DNA of 13,464 bases. It comes from an uncultured Polyangiaceae bacterium (GTDB lineage: Bacteria > Myxococcota_A > Polyangia > Polyangiales > Polyangiaceae). The notes under the pieces were generated by a model. It was given only the letters and a program-made list of their open reading frames with translations. It was not told where the DNA came from and searched no databases. The stretch spans positions 1 to 13,464 of the forward strand of contig CALKVR010000862.1 of assembly GCA_938004815.1 (NCBI GenBank). Reading direction: 5' to 3'. The number at the start of each line of letters is the position of its first letter. Positions within the stretch are counted from its first letter, which is position 1. The translations under genes were made by a program, and so were the position numbers. Positions 5,985-13,464 of the stretch are shown here, one piece after another.

Positions 5985-8900
5985 TTACCGGTTTCGGCCC
6001 GCCGACGCGAGCAGCTCGGCGAGCTCGAGGGTGGTGGCGTGCTCGGGTATGGCGCGCATGAACGACCGCCGCAGCGTGGGGTCGGCGATGCGGCCGGCGC
6101 GCCACAACACCCGGTTGCGCGCGGCGACGAGGAGCGCGTTTCCACCTTCGGCGTCGCCGAGCGCGCGGCGGACCAGGACCGCGACCAGGCGGACGTATCC
6201 GTCGCCCTCCTCTGCGTTGCGCAGCTGCTCGACCCCCATGATCGCCTCCTCGATGCGGTGCTGCGCCTCGTCGAGCTCGCCCTTCTTGAGGTTGATGGCG
6301 GCGAGGCGCGCGAGGGTCTCCCAGCGAAGCGCCGAGGTCGGCATGTTGGCGAGCACCCGCTCGAGCTCGACGCGGGACGCGTCGTCATCCCCGCGCTCGA
6401 AGAGGATGATGGCGAGGTAGTGACGCGCGTGGCCCTCCTCGAGCTGGTTCTTGCGGTGGAGCGCATAGGCGAGGCACTCGCGCTGCATCTCGAGGCCGCG
6501 ATCGCTCTCGCCCAAGCGATGCAGCGCGAGGGCGAGGTTGTGCTTGGCGAGCTGCTCGACCGTCTCGAGCGCCCACCGCTCGGCCTCTTGCTGGGCCGCC
6601 GAGAGCTCGATCGCGGCACGATCGTACGCCCCGAGAATCAAGAAATCGTAGCCGACGTGAACTCGCGCGAGACAGGCTTGCCGTGTGTCGCCCGCCTCTT
6701 GCATGCATCGCAGCACCTCACTGTCGTAGTTGACGCACGCCGCGTAGTCGCCGTCGAACATCGCCTGCCACGACCGGCAAGTGAGGACGTGGGCGCGCGC
6801 GACCGGGTCGCCGCTGCGGGCGAGCACCGACTGGCCGAACACGTCGAGCACGTCGCCGGCGAGGGCGTGCAAGCCCGCGCGGAGCGCGGTCGAGACCATC
6901 ACCGGGAGCGCGGCGGGCGACACGGTGAGCGCCGGGTCCGCGCGCACGGCGCGGACGAGCTCACGGGACAGATCGATCGCGTCGCTGCTGCCCGTCCTGC
7001 CGGCGCAGCGGACCAGAGCCGCCGCCGCGTCGACCCAACCTTGCGTGTCGACGGGGTGCAGGGCCGCGGCGCGTCGGCCGTACTCCGCGCCGCGGTCGGG
7101 CTCACCGAGCCAGAACAGCGACTCGCACGCGATGGTCATCGCTCGCCCGGCGTCGGCGTCGTCGAGACCACCCGCCAGCGCGCGCTCGGCGTGCAAGAGG
7201 GCGCGGTTCAGATCGTTGCGAACGAGCGAGAGCTGGGCCGCATCGAGGAACGCGCGGGCGGCCGACGCACCGTCGTCGGCCGCGGCGTGGTGCTCCGCGA
7301 GCACGGCCGGGTCACGCTCCCCCGCGGCCAGGAGCCACTCGACGGCTCGCCGGTGCGCCTCTCGGCGATCCGCCGGCGGCAGCATCGCGTAAGCCGCCTC
7401 GCGCAGGAGCGGGTGCCGAAACACGAGCTCGGGCTCACCGGCGAACCGCGTCTGGCGACGAGGCACGAACACGCCTCGGTCGACGAGGTGCACGAGCCAG
7501 TCGCCGAGCTGGGTGGCCTCGGAGGCGTCGGGGCCGAGCAGCGCGCCCAGCCCGCCGCGCCAGAAGGCCTCGCCGAAGACGCTCGCCGCGCGCAAGATCT
7601 TGCGGGCGGCGGGCTCGAACCGCAGCAGGCGCGCCTCGACCGACGCGAGGACGGTGGCCGGAACCTCGGAGGCGGCGCGGCCCTCGGCGTGCGCGGCACA
7701 CAGCTCCTGAAGAAAGAGGGGGTTGCCGTCGGCGTGGGTGACGATGCGCTCGATGGTCGCGGGGCCCGCGCGGGGCCCGAGCACCTCGGCCACCAACCGC
7801 TCGGCAGCCCGTCGAGCGAGACCCGCGAGCTGGATGCGCTGCGAGGCCGCCTCGCGCAGCCCGGCCGGCGCGACGTCCTCGAGCTCGGGTCTCCCGAAGA
7901 GAGCGACCAGGAGCGCGCTCTCCCCGAGGCGCCGGTGGGCACGGGCGAACAGCTTGAGGGTCGCGACGTCGGCGAAGTGAGCGTCGTCGAGCAAGATCGC
8001 GAGCGCCCCGTATCGCTCGGTGAGAGCGGACAAGAACTCGAGCGTGGCGCGCTCGATCTGGTCGTCCATCAGCTGCGGATCGCGCAGCGCGGCCGCGAGC
8101 TCGACGCTGCCTCTCTCGGGCTCGAGCCCGGCGGCGATGCCCAAGAAATCGGCGACGCGCCGCGCGCTGTCGGGCTCGATCCACGTCGCGATCGCCGAGT
8201 GGAGGAGAGCTCGCTGCTCGATCGGGGTGGCCGACTCGACGATCCCGATTCCGCGTCTGAGCAGCGAGCCGAGCTCGGCGAAGGGCGTGTTGCGGCGAAG
8301 CTCCTCGGCGCGCGCGTCGAGCACCGCGGGGGGACTCGGGGCGGCGCGGGCCCGATCGTAGAGCTCGCGAACGAGGCGGGACTTTCCGAGGCCCGGCGGG
8401 CCGGTCACCATCACGATCTGCGCGGCGCGATCGCCCACAACGGCGTCGAGCGCGCCCGTGAGCGCCCCGATCTCTCGCTCGCGCCCGATGAACGCACGCG
8501 AGGCCGTCTGCTCCACGCGACGCTCACCGCGGACGATCGGCCCGGCCGCCGTCATCTCCACGTCGAGCGCGCCGCCGATCAAGCTCCGAGCGGCGTCGTC
8601 GATGCACACCTCGCCCGCCACGGTCGCGATCCCGAGCGCGCGTTCGACGAGCGCTCGCTCGGGACCGGCGCGTAAGCTCGCCTGGCCCGCGGTGAGGCCG
8701 ACCTGGAGCGCGCGGTCGAGCCGCACGAGCTCCATCGCGGCCCGCGCGGCGGAGAGGGCCGCTTGAACGGGCGAATCGGAGAGAAACACGATGAGCGCGC
8801 CGCGCCCGGGCAGCAGCGTGACCACGCCCTGGTACCGCTCGGCCACCGAGACGACGACGCCGCTCTCGGAGGTGAAGGCGGCCGGCATGCCCTGGGTGGC

Positions 8901-9860
8901 CGCCGTGGCCGCGGTGACGGGGACCGCGGGCGCCACGCCGACGACGCTCGCCAGTCGCCGCTCGTCGGTCGACACCGCCGGGCGCGCCGGGTCGTCGACC
9001 GGACCGAGCCGGCTCTCGATCGCCGAGAGGGCGTCGGCGACCTCACGCGCGGAGCCCGGACGTCCGAGGGGGTCCTTCTGGAGCATCGAGGCGACGAGCT
9101 CGTCGAGCTCGGGCGGCGCCTGCGGCGCGCGGGAAGAGAGCCGCGGCGCCTCGGCGAGCAGCACCTCGGCGATCACCGACGCCGCCGTCGGCCCGAAGAA
9201 CGGTGGCTTGCCGGTGAGACATTGGAAGATCACGCAACCGAGCGCGTAGACGTCGACGCGCCCGTCCATGTTGCGCTCGCCTCGAGCTTGCTCGGGCGGC
9301 ATGTACTCGGGCGTCCCGATCGTCATGCCCGTGCGCGTGATCCCGGTCGACAGCCCCGTGAGCATCGCGATCCCGAAGTCGAGCACCTTGACGTCGGCGA
9401 GGTTGCCCCCGACCAAGAAGATGTTCGCCGGCTTGACGTCGCGGTGCACGATGCCGAGCTCGTGCGCCGCCGAGAGCGCCTCGGCGACGTGGCGGGCCAG
9501 ACGGATCGTCTCCGCCACGCCGAGCACCCCGTCGCGCAGCTTGTCCATCAAGTCGAGGCCCTCGAGCCACTCCATCGCGAGGTAGAGGCCGCCGCCGTCC
9601 ACCGGCCCGAAGTCGACGAACGACACCACCGACGGGTGCTCGAGCCCGGCGAGGATCCGGGCCTCGCGCCGGAACCGCTCGGCGAGCTCTTCGGCGCCCG
9701 ATCCGGCCGCGAGCAGCTTCACCGCGACGTCACGCCCGGTGGCCTCGTCGAGCGCGCGGTGCACCGTGCCCATACCGCCCGCGGCGACGCGCTCGATGAT
9801 GCGAAAGCGACCCGCGAGGATGCTCCCCGGCTGGCCTCGGGCGTGCATTTGTCGGAGCAT
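5985..9860 (-). CDS. Multidomain Ser/Thr protein kinase with cyclase-like, AAA/STAND ATPase and helical-repeat regions
   Basis: This roughly 1291-residue cytosolic signalling protein begins with a complete Hanks-type kinase domain (about 17-283): glycine loop AAGGMG (26-31), catalytic Lys in VAVK (K48), HRDVKPAN (139-146), DFG (161-163) and GTPEYMPPE (182-190). Residues 298-438 look like a worn class III nucleotide cyclase domain: the fold cues LQVGLTAGQASLRAG (385-399) and GIATVAGEVCIDDAARSLIG (410-429) are there, but the metal-binding aspartates are not seen. An AAA_16/STAND ATPase follows: FIGREREIGALTGAL (457-471), Walker A GPPGLGKS (487-494), Walker B LAILLDDAH (620-628), GNPLFLQEL (712-720) and FRHPLLREAAYAML (814-827). 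The remainder, from about 845, is Ala/Leu-rich helical pairs like TPRs. The design resembles PknK-like kinases that relay a signal through ATPase and TPR sensing. No membrane segment is seen. Start is uncertain: ATG 9860 or ATG 9848, neither with a good Shine-Dalgarno; GTG 9911 would overlap the SRAP gene. Confidence 0.92.
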   Translation of the reverse strand: MLRQMHARGQPGSILAGRFRIIERVAAGGMGTVHRALDEATGRDVAVKLLAAGSGAEELAERFRREARILAGLEHPSVVSFVDFGPVDGGGLYLAMEWLEGLDLMDKLRDGVLGVAETIRLARHVAEALSAAHELGIVHRDVKPANIFLVGGNLADVKVLDFGIAMLTGLSTGITRTGMTIGTPEYMPPEQARGERNMDGRVDVYALGCVIFQCLTGKPPFFGPTAASVIAEVLLAEAPRLSSRAPQAPPELDELVASMLQKDPLGRPGSAREVADALSAIESRLGPVDDPARPAVSTDERRLASVVGVAPAVPVTAATAATQGMPAAFTSESGVVVSVAERYQGVVTLLPGRGALIVFLSDSPVQAALSAARAAMELVRLDRALQVGLTAGQASLRAGPERALVERALGIATVAGEVCIDDAARSLIGGALDVEMTAAGPIVRGERRVEQTASRAFIGREREIGALTGALDAVVGDRAAQIVMVTGPPGLGKSRLVRELYDRARAAPSPPAVLDARAEELRRNTPFAELGSLLRRGIGIVESATPIEQRALLHSAIATWIEPDSARRVADFLGIAAGLEPERGSVELAAALRDPQLMDDQIERATLEFLSALTERYGALAILLDDAHFADVATLKLFARAHRRLGESALLVALFGRPELEDVAPAGLREAASQRIQLAGLARRAAERLVAEVLGPRAGPATIERIVTHADGNPLFLQELCAAHAEGRAASEVPATVLASVEARLLRFEPAARKILRAASVFGEAFWRGGLGALLGPDASEATQLGDWLVHLVDRGVFVPRRQTRFAGEPELVFRHPLLREAAYAMLPPADRREAHRRAVEWLLAAGERDPAVLAEHHAAADDGASAARAFLDAAQLSLVRNDLNRALLHAERALAGGLDDADAGRAMTIACESLFWLGEPDRGAEYGRRAAALHPVDTQGWVDAAAALVRCAGRTGSSDAIDLSRELVRAVRADPALTVSPAALPVMVSTALRAGLHALAGDVLDVFGQSVLARSGDPVARAHVLTCRSWQAMFDGDYAACVNYDSEVLRCMQEAGDTRQACLARVHVGYDFLILGAYDRAAIELSAAQQEAERWALETVEQLAKHNLALALHRLGESDRGLEMQRECLAYALHRKNQLEEGHARHYLAIILFERGDDDASRVELERVLANMPTSALRWETLARLAAINLKKGELDEAQHRIEEAIMGVEQLRNAEEGDGYVRLVAVLVRRALGDAEGGNALLVAARNRVLWRAGRIADPTLRRSFMRAIPEHATTLELAELLASAGRNR

Positions 9861-9867
9861 ACGCGCT

Positions 9868-9872
9868 GGAGG
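9868..9872 (+). promoter_or_regulatory. Shine-Dalgarno fixing the SRAP GTG start
   Basis: GGAGG lies 7 bp upstream of the GTG at 9880. It supports that codon over any upstream start in the same frame, and sits inside the 19-bp gap between the two divergent start codons. Confidence 0.8.
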
Positions 9873-9879
9873 TTTCCAC

Positions 9880-10662
9880 GTGTGCGGCCGGTTCACCCTG
9901 ACGATCCCCACCTACGAGGATCTCGCGTCGGCGCTCGGCGTCGAAGCCGTCCCCGGGGGAGCGGATCTGTATCGTCCGCGCTACAACGTCGCGCCGACGG
10001 ATCCGGCTTGGGTGATCAGAGTCGGCCCCGAGCGAAACCGCGAGCTCGCGCTCCTCGAGTGGGGGCTCGTCCCGCGCTGGTCGAAGTCGTTGATGCAGGC
10101 TGGCCGGCCCATCAACGCGCGAGCCGAGTCGATCGCTTCCAAGCCCGTGTTCCGCGACGCGGTCGCGCGGCGCCGTTGCTTGGTCGTCAGCGACGGGTTC
10201 TACGAGTGGGATAAATCCGGGCCGGTCAAGCAGCCGCTCTGGTTTCGTCCCGCCGGCGGCGGCGTCCTCCTCATGGGCGGGGTCTGGGACTCGTGGCGCG
10301 GTGACGACGGCGTGCGCCGCCAGACGTTCGCGATCGTCACCACCGCGCCGAACCGCGATGTCGAGCGCGTCCACGATCGCATGCCGCTCGTCCTCTCCGG
10401 CGCCGACGCGGAGGCGTGGCTCGTCACCGTCCCAAAAGACGCGCCCGCCTCCCTGACCGACGACGTTCGTGCGCTGATCCGCCCGGCCCCCGACGGCGCG
10501 CTCGTGCCGACGCCCGTCTCGACGCGCGTCGGCAACGTGAAGAACGACGACCCGTCCGTGCTCGTCGTCGATCCGATCCCCGGTGGGGGCATGACCGACA
10601 TCGGACATACCCTGTCCTTGTTCGATGCGCCCGTCGCCGCAGGGGCGCGCCGCAAACACTGA
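9880..10662 (+). CDS. SRAP-domain abasic-site protein (HMCES/YedK family)
   Basis: This 260-residue protein is an SRAP-fold peptidase-like enzyme that crosslinks to abasic sites in single-stranded DNA through an N-terminal cysteine, shielding them from strand breakage. The start is a GTG decoded as Met. Removal of that Met exposes the catalytic Cys of MCGRFT, which decides the start over a longer open frame. The other active-site residues align with E. coli YedK C2/N75/E105/H160: Asn in PINARAES (N79), Glu in GFYEW (E109) and His in VHDRMPLVLS (H165). RYNVAPT (34-40) and RVGNVKN near the C-terminus are also family hallmarks. It ends 22 bp before UvrA on the same strand, so the two repair genes are probably one operon. 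The kinase gene starts only 19 bp away on the opposite strand, so the promoter must overlap coding sequence. Confidence 0.95.
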   Translation: MCGRFTLTIPTYEDLASALGVEAVPGGADLYRPRYNVAPTDPAWVIRVGPERNRELALLEWGLVPRWSKSLMQAGRPINARAESIASKPVFRDAVARRRCLVVSDGFYEWDKSGPVKQPLWFRPAGGGVLLMGGVWDSWRGDDGVRRQTFAIVTTAPNRDVERVHDRMPLVLSGADAEAWLVTVPKDAPASLTDDVRALIRPAPDGALVPTPVSTRVGNVKNDDPSVLVVDPIPGGGMTDIGHTLSLFDAPVAAGARRKH

Positions 10663-10684
10663 CTCGTGCTACGAAACGCGGCCC

Positions 10685-13464
<2,780 letters not shown>

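Noticed and set aside
5610..8675. A plus-strand open frame of over 1000 codons opposite the kinase gene
   Set aside because: It is a GC-driven shadow of the kinase frame. Its translation is low-complexity, rich in R, E, D, G and L with no recognisable domain, while the minus strand has clear kinase and ATPase motifs.
9739..9879. Upstream extension of the SRAP frame
   Set aside because: SRAP activity needs Cys at position 2, which only the GTG at 9880 provides; the extension is antisense to the kinase gene.
9861..9911. Longer kinase start at GTG 9911
   Set aside because: It would overlap the SRAP gene and adds residues with no kinase similarity; ATGs at 9860 and 9848 are nearer the domain start.
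8763..10214. A plus-strand open frame of 483 codons spanning the kinase N-terminus and the SRAP start
   Set aside because: It is antisense to the kinase domain and then out of frame with SRAP; no family features.

Overview
The window is uniformly GC-rich DNA (G/C dominates nearly every third codon position) that is almost entirely coding. It holds ten protein genes and no RNA gene, insertion sequence, CRISPR array or prophage that I can see. The base composition fits a large-genome myxobacterium of the Polyangiales/Sorangium type. So does the eukaryote-like Ser/Thr kinase fused to a cyclase-like region, an AAA ATPase and a TPR-like tail. That placement is an inference; no marker gene fixes the genus.

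Region 1 (1-3907, minus strand) reads, in transcription order: an NrtR-type Nudix/winged-helix regulator, a soluble SPFH/band 7 protein, an NAD-kinase-like protein, then the N-terminal 340 residues of an aconitase that runs off the left edge. The SPFH and NAD-kinase-like genes are 10 bp apart and look translationally coupled. The regulator sits 56 bp upstream of the SPFH gene. Its promoter region is an AT-rich island with a GATGC/GCATC dyad that could be its own operator. The aconitase follows after a 49-bp gap that holds two abutting perfect palindromes. The likely theme is NAD(P) homeostasis feeding or sensing central metabolism; the SPFH partner is the unexplained part.

Region 2 (3904-5524) is a LysR-type regulator divergent from a TauE/SafE-family membrane permease. 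A 7-bp perfect inverted repeat with a 14-bp spacer lies in the 73-bp gap between them, a good candidate LysR box.

Region 3 (5526-9860, minus strand) is a roughly 1290-residue signalling protein (kinase, degenerate cyclase-like region, AAA/STAND ATPase, helical-repeat tail) followed 9 bp later by a Nudix hydrolase with an intact catalytic box.

Region 4 (9880 to the right edge, plus strand) is a DNA-repair pair: an SRAP/HMCES-YedK abasic-site protein and UvrA, 22 bp apart. UvrA is cut by the window edge within roughly 30 residues of its expected end. The kinase and SRAP start codons are only 19 bp apart on opposite strands.

The strongest candidate for a little-described system is the NrtR-like / SPFH / NAD-kinase-like module, with its altered Nudix box (RVLADK in place of REUXEE) and altered kinase motif (GQDG in place of GGDG).
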